64,000 nt of DNA, taken from the NCBI RefSeq assembly GCF_030124145.1, contig NZ_JASKMS010000017.1, forward strand, positions 1 through 64,000, given 5' to 3'. A program made the position numbers and the translations under genes. Shown piece by piece: positions 36,922-44,875 of this stretch (within the stretch, counting starts at the first letter, position 1; each line of letters starts with the position of its first letter). The notes beneath the pieces were generated by a model. It did not search any database. It was not told the DNA's origin and worked only from the letters and a program-made list of their open reading frames with translations. This DNA comes from Streptomyces sp. 378 (lineage in GTDB: Bacteria; Actinomycetota; Actinomycetes; Streptomycetales; Streptomycetaceae).

Positions 36922-37608
36922 ATGAGCCGTCGAACCGAGCAGCACCCCGACCTCACCGACCCGCGTGCCGGTGCCCCCTTCTTCAGCACCTGGCGGGTGG
37001 GCACCCCCGAGCGGCAGTGGCAGACCGTGGAGGCCATCGGGCGTACCTGGGAGCGGCGGCCCTGGCCGGCCGGGGATCTGCTGGCGTATCACGTGTACGT
37101 GGGGGACGACGGGTCCACCCTGATGCACTACTCGCAGTGGACCGGCGAACAGGCCTACGAGTCCTTCGTCAAGGTCCACCGGCAGGAACGCGTGGACGAG
37201 ATCGACACCGCCGTGCCGGGGATCGAGCGGGTCGGACTCGGGCGGTACCGGCGCTACCGGAGCCGGGAGCGCGCTGCCGGGGACACACGGACGCCGGGTC
37301 AGATCGTGACCGTGCGGGTCGACTTCGAGAGCGGGATGGAAGGGCGCCGCGAGGAATGGGTCGACCTCGTGTCGAAGGCCATGGACGGCGACCCGAAGGG
37401 GCACGCCGGGCTGGTCTCCGCGCACTTCCATCTCAGTACGGATGGCGGGCACGTGCTGAACTACGCCGAGTGGGAGAGCGGCGAGGCCTATGACCGGGCG
37501 CTGGCCGCCCCGGCGAGCGAGGCGTGGGAGCGGGTGCGGGCGTATGCGGGGATGAAGGGGAGCACCGGCAGCCGGTACGAGCACGCTCTGGGGCTGGTGC
37601 CGGACTGA
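36922..37608 (+). CDS. Antibiotic biosynthesis monooxygenase (ABM) family protein, two ABM-like domains
   Basis: 228 aa with two ferredoxin-like ABM repeats. The first ends YVGDDGSTLMHYSQWTGEQA, the second HLSTDGGHVLNYAEWESGEA; both show the DGGHxLxYxxWxSGEAY pattern. Such proteins oxidise quinone-like compounds without cofactors or detoxify them. The ATG at 36922 has TGGAG five bases upstream; the longer frame from 36838 would include the SoxR box and is rejected. The box indicates activation by redox-cycling compounds such as pigmented antibiotics. In S. coelicolor a monooxygenase gene is, from memory, one of the few SoxR targets. Confidence 0.87.
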   Translation: MSRRTEQHPDLTDPRAGAPFFSTWRVGTPERQWQTVEAIGRTWERRPWPAGDLLAYHVYVGDDGSTLMHYSQWTGEQAYESFVKVHRQERVDEIDTAVPGIERVGLGRYRRYRSRERAAGDTRTPGQIVTVRVDFESGMEGRREEWVDLVSKAMDGDPKGHAGLVSAHFHLSTDGGHVLNYAEWESGEAYDRALAAPASEAWERVRAYAGMKGSTGSRYEHALGLVPD

Positions 37609-37614
37609 TCGGTG

Positions 37615-37657
37615 TGTGCGGGGCCGGCCGGACCGGCGGTCCGGCCGGCCCCGCACA
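37615..37657. terminator. Very stable bidirectional terminator
   Basis: A 20-bp perfect stem (TGTGCGGGGCCGGCCGGACC and complement) with a three-base loop GGC, between convergent genes. Confidence 0.9.
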
Positions 37658-37661
37658 GGTG

Positions 37662-39491
37662 TCACGGGCGGAAACGCAGGATCTGCGGGTCGTGGTCGCT
37701 GATCTGGTCGTGGAACTCCGCGTTGACGTGCACGCTGTCGTACTCGAAGTCGCAGGCGCGGCGGATCGACGGGCTGATCAGGATCTGGTCGAGGACCTGG
37801 CTGTTGCCCTGGTAGACGTAGGAGTAACGCTCGCCGCGCGGCAGGGATCTGATCGCCGACCACAGTTCGCCGCGACCCTCCAGGAGCTGCGTGGTCCGCG
37901 AGAACTCGAAGTCGTTGATGTCTCCCAGCGCGATGACGTCCGCGTTCTTCTGGGTGTCGAGGATGTCCTTGACGAAGGCGTTCACCAGGGTGGCCTGCTG
38001 GTGCCGCTGCGTCTCGGAGCTGCGGGACGGGGGCTGGTACTGAGCGGTCAGGCCCTGGTCGCCGCCCTTGGAGCCGAAGTGGTTGGCGATCACGAAGACC
38101 GTGCGGCCGCGGAAGACGAACTCGCCGGCCAGCGGCTTGCGGCTGTTCTCCCAGGCCTCGTCGGCAGGGGCGATGCGGCCCGGGCTGAGCGTCAGACGGG
38201 CCTTGCCGCGGATCTTCGTCACGTCGGTGGCCGTCGTGGCGTCGCCGCCCGCGCGGTCCGTGAACGAGACCCGCTCCGGGTTGAACAGGAACGCCTGGCG
38301 GATGTTGCCGCCCGGCTGACCGCCGTCGACGCCGTCGGCCGGGTCGATCGAACGCCAGTCGTACGTCGGGCCGCCGGCCGCGGCGATCGCGTCGATCAGC
38401 TTGGTCAGCGTCTGGTCGGCCGCGACCGTGCCGTCGTTGTTCGCGCCGTTGTTGTCCTGGATCTCCTCCAGGGACACGATGTCCGGCGACTTCAGGTTGT
38501 TCACGATCGCGGAGGCGTGGGCGGCGAACGTGTCGTCCGTCGGATCGAGGTTCTCGACGTTGTAGGTGGCGACCGCGAGTTCGGAGGAGCGCTGCTTGCG
38601 GGTCGTCTCGCGCTGCAGGCCCGCACTCTTCAGGGTGCCCAGCTCGCTCGCGACCAGGGTGTACCCGCCGAACTGGTTGTAGTCCAGAGGTCCCGCGGTG
38701 CTGCCCGTGAGGGTGTCGCCCACGTTCGCCTTGGGGAAGTCCGCCGTCGGTCCGAGGGACTGGATCTTGAGGCGGCCGGTGTTCTGGCCGTTGTAGGAGC
38801 CGTAGACCGTGCCGCCGTTGCGGTTGCGGTTCTCGTGCGGTTTCACCGTCACCCAGAGCTCGGTGTACGGGGTCGTGGCGCCGACGACGCGTGTGTCGGT
38901 GACCCGGACGGACATGCCCTCCAGCGCCTCGTAGTGGTCCAGAGCGTACGTCGAGGGCTTGAGGGGCAGCGCGTTGATCGAGCCGTTCGCGGCGGCGTCA
39001 CCGGTCGGCGCGTAGGCGGCGGGGACCGAGCGCGAGGTGATCGCCGTGGCGGCGGGGAGCGCGTTGCCGCTGGAGACGACCGTGGTCGTCGGCTTGGTGA
39101 TCTGCGTCAGCGACTGGTTGCCGGAGGCCGCGCCGCCGGGGACGTACTCCGCGACCGTGCCGCTGACCGTGACGGAGTCACCGACGGCGACACCCTTCGG
39201 CGCGGAGCCGGTGAAGACGAAGACGCCCTCGCTGGTCGCCGGGTCGGCGTCCGGGTTCGGGTCCTGGATCCAGAAGCCGCGGGACGAGCCGTAGCCCCGG
39301 ATGCCGGTGACGATTCCGGCCACGTCCGTGACCTGCCGGCCGGCGTACGGGGATATGCGGGTGCTGCCCTGGATGTCGTGGACGCGGACCGATTCCGCGT
39401 GCGCGGGGCTGGTGAGGACGATCGTGGATGCCGCGGAGCACGCGGCGGCGACGGTGAGCGCGGCGAGGCGCGCGGACGACTTGCTCGGCAA
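37662..39491 (-). CDS. Secreted endonuclease/exonuclease/phosphatase family protein (ExeM-like)
   Basis: 609 aa extracellular nuclease or phosphodiesterase. TTG start at 39491 with GGAGGG seven bases upstream, followed by a Sec signal peptide (SSARLAALTVAAACSAAST) cleaved near AHA. The N-terminal half has OB-fold-like elements (VHDIQGSTRISPYAGRQVTD, GSSRGFWIQDPNPDADPATS); the C-terminal half is the EEP domain with ATYNVENLDPTDDTF, DIVSLEEIQDNNG, VIANHFGSKGGDQG, GDINDFEFS and the catalytic SDHDPQI. Likely scavenges phosphate or nucleotides from external nucleic acid. Convergent with the ABM gene. Confidence 0.9.
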   Translation of the reverse strand: MPSKSSARLAALTVAAACSAASTIVLTSPAHAESVRVHDIQGSTRISPYAGRQVTDVAGIVTGIRGYGSSRGFWIQDPNPDADPATSEGVFVFTGSAPKGVAVGDSVTVSGTVAEYVPGGAASGNQSLTQITKPTTTVVSSGNALPAATAITSRSVPAAYAPTGDAAANGSINALPLKPSTYALDHYEALEGMSVRVTDTRVVGATTPYTELWVTVKPHENRNRNGGTVYGSYNGQNTGRLKIQSLGPTADFPKANVGDTLTGSTAGPLDYNQFGGYTLVASELGTLKSAGLQRETTRKQRSSELAVATYNVENLDPTDDTFAAHASAIVNNLKSPDIVSLEEIQDNNGANNDGTVAADQTLTKLIDAIAAAGGPTYDWRSIDPADGVDGGQPGGNIRQAFLFNPERVSFTDRAGGDATTATDVTKIRGKARLTLSPGRIAPADEAWENSRKPLAGEFVFRGRTVFVIANHFGSKGGDQGLTAQYQPPSRSSETQRHQQATLVNAFVKDILDTQKNADVIALGDINDFEFSRTTQLLEGRGELWSAIRSLPRGERYSYVYQGNSQVLDQILISPSIRRACDFEYDSVHVNAEFHDQISDHDPQILRFRP

Positions 39492-39802
39492 CGGGGTTCC
39501 CTCCGGGGACGTGACAGAGCGCCGGGACGAGGGCGGACACGTGTGGACTGGCTGGCTGTCGCCACCTGTGGGGCGATGCGGTGACGCGCGTAGAGGAAGG
39601 GGACGGACGGAACGGGTGGGGCCGGCCCGGTGAACAAGTGTCCGCCGACTTCTACGCGCGTCAATCTCCAGCCTGTTCATGTCACTTGTCAAGGTTTCGG
39701 CCATGTACGGCGGCTGACGGGCAGATGAAGTGGGCGGCATGGGTGGAAATCCGTCTAGGCTGAGCGGCTGAGTCGTATGAAGGCGCCCTAGGAGAACAGC
39801 CG
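39492..39802. other. Divergent intergenic region, nuclease/unknown protein
   Basis: About 310 nt without a gene. A TTGACA on the minus strand (complement of 39687-39692) is a candidate -35 for the nuclease. GTTCATG at 39674-39680 is a weak PHO-like half site. No strong hairpin seen. Confidence 0.4.
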
Positions 39803-41221
39803 ATGTCAGACAGCTCCCCCCTGCCGCCGGTGCGGCTGCACACCGAAGCGGAGCTGGCGCGCGACGCACTGTCCACGCCGTTGCTGTCCCGGGCCGCCCG
39901 GCTCGCCCGCTGGGCCGGGCCGGACACCCGTGTCGACGCCGGGGGAGGGCTTGTCGACGAGCAGTTGCCCGCAGCCGCCGAGGCGCTCGGGCTGAGCGGG
40001 GACGACGCCGCCGCAGACGCGAGCGAGGCGTGGCGGGTCGCCGTGGACGCCGGGCTCGTCGAGGTCGTCGACGAGCAGGAGGGCACCGTGACGGCCGGTG
40101 AGGACCTGGCCCTGCTCACCGGTGGTGCGCCGCAGGACGTGCTCGCCGTGTGGCTCGCCGCCCTGGAGACCGTGCTCGCCGACGCGAGCGTGCCCGATCT
40201 CGACGGACTCCTGGCCGAGGACGGCGAGGTCGACCTCTCCGCCCTGGACTGGGACCCCGAGGCCGAGGCCGAGTTCCTCGACGGCGTGCTCGGCAACCTC
40301 TATCTGCTCACCGCCGCCGGGGACGCTCCCGGTGGCGCCCCGGTGCCGTTGCCGGCGCTGGCCGCCTCGGTGATCGTGCCCAGTGACATGGGCGAGCCCA
40401 CCAACGACGTCCTGGAACAGGTCTCCGACGCGATGATGCGGCTGGACGACCAGTTCCGGATGCTGGAGCCGGTGGGCTTCGTCGAGTACCAGCCCGTCGA
40501 CGAGGCGCTCATGGCCGACGTCGACGAGGAGCCCGCGGCACCCGTCGACGACACCGACGTCTCCCGCTACGGCATGGTCCGGCTCACCCCGCTCGGTCTG
40601 TACGGCCTGCGCGCCCGGCTGCTGGAGGCCGGGTTCGACGCACCGGCCGTCGGGGACCTCGCCGACAAGGGGGCCGACGCGCTGCTCGACGGCACGGCGG
40701 AGTTCCCTCCCGGCGCCGCGCAGGCCGAGACGGAGCAGTGGCTGCAGCGTCGGGAACCCCTCGTCGCGGCACGGGAGTTGCTGGCGGCGGCCCGCGGTTC
40801 GGACGCCGGGGCACCCTTGCGGCGGTTGCGGTGTCAGCAGGCCCTGTCGCTCGTCGGGCCGTCGGCCGAGCCCGCTTTGCGCGAGGTGCTCGACGACGCC
40901 GAGCTGGGCGGGCTCGCCCGGGTGTGGCTGACCGAGCACGGCGCGAGGGACGTGCCCGCGCCGTCCGAGGCGATGGTGTACTGGCTGACCATCGACACGG
41001 TGGCCGCGCAGCTCGCCGCGGAGGGGAACTCCGAGGAGCTGCGGGCGCTCGTGGAGGGGCTCGCGCAGCAGCACGACGGGTTCTTCGCGGCGGTGTGGCG
41101 GGTCGATCACCCCGCGACCGCCGATGTGCTGGAGGCCATGGGGCGGTTGCACCCCGACAAGAAGGTCGCGAAGGAAGCGCGGAAGGCCGCGTTCAAGGCG
41201 CGGTCACAGCAAGGGGGCTGA
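39803..41221 (+). CDS. Conserved hypothetical protein, acidic, HEAT-like C-terminus
   Basis: 472 aa, cytoplasmic, not recognised. Strongly acidic with an alanine/leucine-rich helical make-up. Features: VRLHTEAELARDALSTPLLS at the N-terminus (seen at the start of several uncharacterised Streptomyces proteins), a wing-like SRYGMVRLTPLGLYGLRARL near residue 255-275, and a C-terminal helical part with ALSLVGPSAEPALREVLDD and DGFFAAVWRVDHPATADVLE that looks like HEAT-type repeats. ATG with GGAGAACAGCCG upstream. Monocistronic. A role in protein-protein interaction or regulation is only a guess. Confidence 0.8.
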   Translation: MSDSSPLPPVRLHTEAELARDALSTPLLSRAARLARWAGPDTRVDAGGGLVDEQLPAAAEALGLSGDDAAADASEAWRVAVDAGLVEVVDEQEGTVTAGEDLALLTGGAPQDVLAVWLAALETVLADASVPDLDGLLAEDGEVDLSALDWDPEAEAEFLDGVLGNLYLLTAAGDAPGGAPVPLPALAASVIVPSDMGEPTNDVLEQVSDAMMRLDDQFRMLEPVGFVEYQPVDEALMADVDEEPAAPVDDTDVSRYGMVRLTPLGLYGLRARLLEAGFDAPAVGDLADKGADALLDGTAEFPPGAAQAETEQWLQRREPLVAARELLAAARGSDAGAPLRRLRCQQALSLVGPSAEPALREVLDDAELGGLARVWLTEHGARDVPAPSEAMVYWLTIDTVAAQLAAEGNSEELRALVEGLAQQHDGFFAAVWRVDHPATADVLEAMGRLHPDKKVAKEARKAAFKARSQQGG

Positions 41222-41242
41222 GCGTTCCCGGCGGGTGCGGCG

Positions 41243-41310
41243 CCGTTGTGGCCGGTCGCGCCCGCGCGGCGGAGCCGCGTATGAGAACAGGCCCGCGCCC
41301 CTTGGGGCGG
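41243..41310 (-). repeat. Interspersed Streptomyces hairpin repeat, copy B
   Basis: Reverse complement reads GGGGCGCGGGCCTGT, then GCGGCTCCGCCGCG, then GGGCGCGACC and CCAC, parallel to copy A at 19623-19680 (about 80% identical by eye). Again directly downstream of a stop codon. Confidence 0.7.
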
Positions 41311-41311
41311 T

Positions 41312-41333
41312 GTTCAACCCGCGTTCACATGTG
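41312..41333 (+). promoter_or_regulatory. PHO box (PhoP binding site)
   Basis: Two consecutive 11-nt direct units: GTTCAACCCGC (41312-41322) and GTTCACATGTG (41323-41333). Both match the Streptomyces PhoP unit (GTTCACC-N4). It is about 70 nt upstream of the PhoX start. Confidence 0.65.
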
Positions 41334-41400
41334 AGCGACACGGTTTCGGCGAACGAGGTCCGCCACCCTCCACGGCATCCTCACCGTCACAGGAGACACC

Positions 41401-42855
41401 ATGTCGCTCACCCGCAGGGACTTCGCCAGAAACTCCGCGATCACCGGTGCCGGTGTCGCTCTGGCGGGCAGTGTCGGCGCCCTCGCCACCGCGCCGAACG
41501 CCCTCGCCTCCACCGACACCGACACCGACAGCGCGGAGGACGAGGCGGCGGACGCGCGGCACCGAGTCGGCTACGGGCCGCTCGTACCCGACCCGAAGGG
41601 CATCCTCGCCCTGCCCGCCGGCTTCACGTACCGGGTCATCACCCACAGCGGCAAGACCAGGCTGGAGTCCGGCGAGTTCACGCCGTCCAACCACGACGGC
41701 ACCGCCGCCTTCGACGGACCCCGCGGCACCACCCTGCTCGTGAACAACCACGAGCTGAAGGGACCGCGCGCCAAGTGGACGTACCCGGTGCCGCTCACCG
41801 AGGGCCTCGTCTACGACCCGGCCGCGGCCGGCGGCTGCACCGTCGTCGAGGTGCGCCCCGACGGACGGGTCGCCGAGTGGGTCGGCATCGCCGGCACCTC
41901 CACCAACTGCGCGGGCGGTGTCACCCCCTGGGGCACCTGGCTCACCTGTGAGGAGAACTCCGACAAGGCCGGCGTCAACGGCATGACCAAGGACCACGGT
42001 TACGTCTTCGAGGTCGACCCCTGCGACCGGCGGGCCAACCGCGCCCCCAAGCCGCTGAAGTTCTTCGGCCGCTACGACCACGAGGCCGTCGTCATCGACC
42101 CCAAGCGCGGTCACGCCTACCTCACCGAGGACGCCGCGGGCCCCAACGGCCTCTTCTTCCGCTGGACCCCGCCCCGCGGCTTCGCGTACGGCCCCGGGAC
42201 GTTCCGGGGGCTCGCCGACGACGCCGGTGTCCTCCAGGCGCCCAAGTGCTTCGACTCCGGCGGTACGTTCGTCGACGACCTGTCCCGCGCCACCAGGATC
42301 GGCACCGTCTACGGCGTCGACTGGGTGGACGTACCCGACCGCGACGCCCGCACCGTCCCCGTGCGCAAGCAGTTCAAGGACGACGAGGTCACCCGCGCCC
42401 GCAAGCTGGAGGGCATGTGGTGGGGCGACGGCGGCGCCTACATCGTCTCCTCCTTCGCCCGTGCGGAGAGCCCGGAACAGCACGACGGCCAGGTGTGGTT
42501 CTACGACCCCAGGCGCCGCACGCTGACCCTGAAGGTCCTGCTCGGAGTGAACCCCGACCCGTCCCAGGACGGTGCGTTCGACGGCCCCGACAACATCACC
42601 GTCTCCCCGTACGGCGGCCTGGTCATCGCCGAGGACGGCGAAGGCGTGCAGCACCTGCTCGGGGCCACCGACAGGGGCCGCACCTACCCGATCGCCCGCA
42701 ACGAGCTGAACGTCGGCACCGAAGACGAGCCGGAATACAGCGAGTTCGCCGGAATCACCTTCTCGCCCGACGGCCGGACCCTCTACGCCAACATCCAGAA
42801 GCCCGGCATCCTGCTCGCCATCACCGGCCCCTGGAAGCGCCAGAAGCGGTCATAA
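41401..42855 (+). CDS. PhoX family secreted phosphatase (DUF839)
   Basis: Tat-exported alkaline phosphatase-like protein, 484 aa. Twin-arginine signal RRDFARNSAITGAGVAL, cleavage near ALA. PhoX features: LLVNNHELKGPRAKW, VIAGTSTNCAGGVTPWGTWL-type segment (here IAGTSTNCAGGVTPWGTWLT) followed by CEENSDKAG, FGRYDHEAVVIDP, and AEDGEGVQHL with GGLVIAEDG near the C-terminus. PhoX enzymes use Ca2+/Fe3+ and release phosphate from esters. A PHO box upstream supports induction at phosphate limitation. CAGGAGA precedes the ATG. Confidence 0.9.
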   Translation: MSLTRRDFARNSAITGAGVALAGSVGALATAPNALASTDTDTDSAEDEAADARHRVGYGPLVPDPKGILALPAGFTYRVITHSGKTRLESGEFTPSNHDGTAAFDGPRGTTLLVNNHELKGPRAKWTYPVPLTEGLVYDPAAAGGCTVVEVRPDGRVAEWVGIAGTSTNCAGGVTPWGTWLTCEENSDKAGVNGMTKDHGYVFEVDPCDRRANRAPKPLKFFGRYDHEAVVIDPKRGHAYLTEDAAGPNGLFFRWTPPRGFAYGPGTFRGLADDAGVLQAPKCFDSGGTFVDDLSRATRIGTVYGVDWVDVPDRDARTVPVRKQFKDDEVTRARKLEGMWWGDGGAYIVSSFARAESPEQHDGQVWFYDPRRRTLTLKVLLGVNPDPSQDGAFDGPDNITVSPYGGLVIAEDGEGVQHLLGATDRGRTYPIARNELNVGTEDEPEYSEFAGITFSPDGRTLYANIQKPGILLAITGPWKRQKRS

Positions 42856-42907
42856 ATTCGGTCGCAGTCCCGGACTCGCGCCTCCTACAGTGAGATCACA
42901 ACGTCAC

Positions 42908-42986
42908 GCACCTCCCGGTGCGATGGCAGCGGCTACTTCTCTTGTAAAGAATCCGACGCCGCCGCCGACTTGATCTCGGGAGGCGC
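42908..42986 (+). ncRNA. Minimal Y RNA (Ro60-binding RNA) without tRNA-like module
   Basis: A 79-nt element whose ends pair: CCTCCCG (42911-42917) with CGGGAGG (42977-42983), extended by two more pairs across a mismatch. Inside, GGCAGCGGC (42925-42933) pairs with GCCGCCGCC (42958-42966), with one A-C mismatch. A small apical stem TTCT/AGAA closes the molecule. The 5' block CCCGGTGCGATGGCAGCGGC (42914-42933) and the following TACTTC match the second RNA in 24 of 26 positions, and GCCGACTT and TCTCGGG are shared on the 3' side. A TACAGT (42886-42891) may be its -10. It probably binds Rsr. Confidence 0.75.
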
Positions 42987-42993
42987 AGCATGT

Positions 42994-43142
42994 GGTGGGT
43001 GCCCGGTGCGAAGGCAACGGCTACTTCCTGGGATCAGAGGGTTGCGGGTTCGAGTCCCGTCAGCGACTTCGGGTCGCTGTAGCTCAAGTGGGTAGAGCAT
43101 CTGAATGAGTCCGTCGCCGACTTCTGTTCTCGGGCACCCACC
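42994..43142 (+). ncRNA. yrlA: Y RNA with circularly permuted tRNA-like domain (YrlA type)
   Basis: A 149-nt RNA closed by a 12-bp perfect stem GGTGGGTGCCCG (42994-43005) / CGGGCACCCACC (43131-43142), followed by a T-rich TCTTTT that could end transcription. The second helix GGCAACGG / CCGTCGCC has the same A-C mismatch as the neighbouring RNA. The interior is a permuted tRNA body: anticodon-stem 3' strand TCAGA (43034-43038), T arm GCGGG-TTCGAGT-CCCGT (43044-43060), acceptor 3' strand CAGCGAC (43061-43067), a TTCG-containing cap, acceptor 5' strand GTCGCTG (43073-43079), TA, D arm GCTC-AAGTGGGTA-GAGC (43082-43098), A, and anticodon-stem 5' strand TCTGA (43100-43104). The Ro60 gene starts 57 nt downstream. 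This agrees with the bacterial YrlA RNAs. Confidence 0.9.
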
Positions 43143-43199
43143 TCTTTTCCCGCATGCAGCGTCTCCTCCGAAACACGAATGAATTCGGGGGAATTCACC

Positions 43200-44783
43200 A
43201 TGGCGCGATTCAATTCCAAGGCGGCCCGCGCGCGTCCCGTCTCGCGTGTGACGTCCACCGGGCGTGTACTGCGCACCTACGAGGGCGGCCGGGGCCGTGA
43301 GCGCGACGCCCGCTCCGAACTCTTCCTGCTCGCCGTCTCCCACTTCGTCACCCAGCGGACCTTCTACGAGACCGGCGGCGACCGCGACGACCGCTTCGCG
43401 AAGCTCGTGGGCGAGCTCGCGGTCACCGACCCTCAGTGGACGGCCGGCCTGCTCGGCTGGCTGCGCGGCGCGGGCAACCTGCGCACGGCCTCGCTCGTCG
43501 GCGCCGCCGAGTACGTCAAGGCCCGTCTGGACGCGGGCGCCGAGGACGGCCCGTCCAACCGGCAGGTCGTCACCTCCGTCCTGCAGCGGCCCGACGAGCC
43601 CGGCGAACTGCTCGCGTACTGGACCGCCCTGTACGGCCGCAACGTGCCGAAGCCGGTCAAGCGCGGCATCGCCGACGCCGTGCGCCGGCTCTACCACGGC
43701 AAGGCACTGCTGAAGTACGACACCGCCTCCAAGGGCTACCGCTTCGGCGACGTCCTCAACCTCGTGCACGCGGCGCCGGACCCCGACAAGCCGTGGCAGG
43801 GCGAGCTGTTCCGCTACGCCCTCGACCGCCGCCACCACCCCGACACCGCCGTACCGCCCGCGTCGGACCCCGTCCTGGCGGCCCACCGCGAACTGATGGC
43901 GCTGCCCGTCGGGGAACGGCGTGCGGTCGTGACCGCCGAGGGCGGCGCCCAGCGGCTGGCCGCGGCCGGGATGACGTGGGAGGCACTGGCGGGCTGGTCG
44001 CAGGGGCCGATGGACAAGGCGGCCTGGGAGGCCGTGATCCCCTCCATGGGCACCATGGCGCTGGTGCGGAACCTGCGGAACTTCGACGAGGCCGGTGTCT
44101 CGGACGAGGTGGCCGAGCGGGTCGCCGCGCGGATCAGCGACCCGGCGGAGGTCGCACGCTCGCGGCAGTTCCCCTTCCGGTACCTCGCCGCGTACCGGCA
44201 CGCGCCGTCGCTGCGCTGGTCGTACGCCCTGGAGCGGGCGCTGGGCCACTCGCTGGCCAACGTGCCCGCGCTGCCCGGCCGGACGCTCGTGCTCGTCGAC
44301 CGCTCGGGCTCGATGTTCTGGTCGCGGCTGTCCGACCGTTCGGAGCTCACCCGCGCCGACGCCGCGGCGATCTTCGGTACGGCGCTGGCGCTGCGGGCGG
44401 AGCGCGCGGACCTGGTCCAGTTCGGCTCGACGAGCGACCGCGTGGCGTTCCGCGCGGGGGAGTCGGTGCTGAAGATCCTCGACCGCTTCGGCGACCTGGG
44501 CGGCACCGACACCACGGAGGCCGTGCGCCGGCACTACAAGAAGCACGACCGGGTGCTGATCGTCACCGACGAGCAGTACACGCACCACCACCGGGGCGAC
44601 CCGACCGAGCAGATCCCGGCGGACGTACCGGTCTACACCTGGAACCTCGCCGGCTACCGCGCGGGCCACGGCCCGTCGGGGAAGGGCGACCGGCACACGT
44701 TCGGGGGGCTCTCGGACGCGGCCTTCCGGATGGTTCCGCTGATCGAGGCCTCCCGGGACGCCGACTGGCCCTGGGTGGCCTGA
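43200..44783 (+). CDS. rsr: Ro60 homologue Rsr (TROVE plus VWA domains)
   Basis: Ring-shaped RNA-binding protein, 527 aa, cytoplasmic. N-terminal TROVE HEAT-like ring (about residues 10-365): ARSELFLLAVSHFVTQRTFY, WLRGAGNLRTASLVGAAEYV, VPKPVKRGIADAVRRLYHGK. C-terminal von Willebrand A domain with the MIDAS motif LVLVDRSGSMFWSR, GGTDTTEAVRRHY and VLIVTDEQ. In bacteria Rsr binds Y RNA and acts with exoribonucleases such as PNPase in rRNA maturation and stress RNA decay. ATG 43200 is preceded by GGGGGAATTCACC. Its two Y RNA genes lie directly upstream. Confidence 0.96.
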   Translation: MARFNSKAARARPVSRVTSTGRVLRTYEGGRGRERDARSELFLLAVSHFVTQRTFYETGGDRDDRFAKLVGELAVTDPQWTAGLLGWLRGAGNLRTASLVGAAEYVKARLDAGAEDGPSNRQVVTSVLQRPDEPGELLAYWTALYGRNVPKPVKRGIADAVRRLYHGKALLKYDTASKGYRFGDVLNLVHAAPDPDKPWQGELFRYALDRRHHPDTAVPPASDPVLAAHRELMALPVGERRAVVTAEGGAQRLAAAGMTWEALAGWSQGPMDKAAWEAVIPSMGTMALVRNLRNFDEAGVSDEVAERVAARISDPAEVARSRQFPFRYLAAYRHAPSLRWSYALERALGHSLANVPALPGRTLVLVDRSGSMFWSRLSDRSELTRADAAAIFGTALALRAERADLVQFGSTSDRVAFRAGESVLKILDRFGDLGGTDTTEAVRRHYKKHDRVLIVTDEQYTHHHRGDPTEQIPADVPVYTWNLAGYRAGHGPSGKGDRHTFGGLSDAAFRMVPLIEASRDADWPWVA

Positions 44784-44786
44784 CCG

Positions 44787-44824
44787 ACCGTGGCCCGCAC
44801 CGCGTGGGGAGTGCGGGCCACGGT
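44787..44824 (+). terminator. Terminator of rsr
   Basis: ACCGTGGCCCGCAC, a ten-base loop, and GTGCGGGCCACGGT: a 14-bp perfect stem starting 3 nt after the stop codon. Confidence 0.85.
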
Positions 44825-44875
44825 TCTGTGCGCGCCCCTTGTTGAACGGTGGACTGACATCTAACATTTCAATTC

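Noticed and set aside
43034..43104. A normal tRNA gene
   Set aside because: T arm precedes D arm, the acceptor strands are joined by a tetraloop and no anticodon loop or 3' end exists. The order fits a permuted tRNA mimic in a Y RNA.
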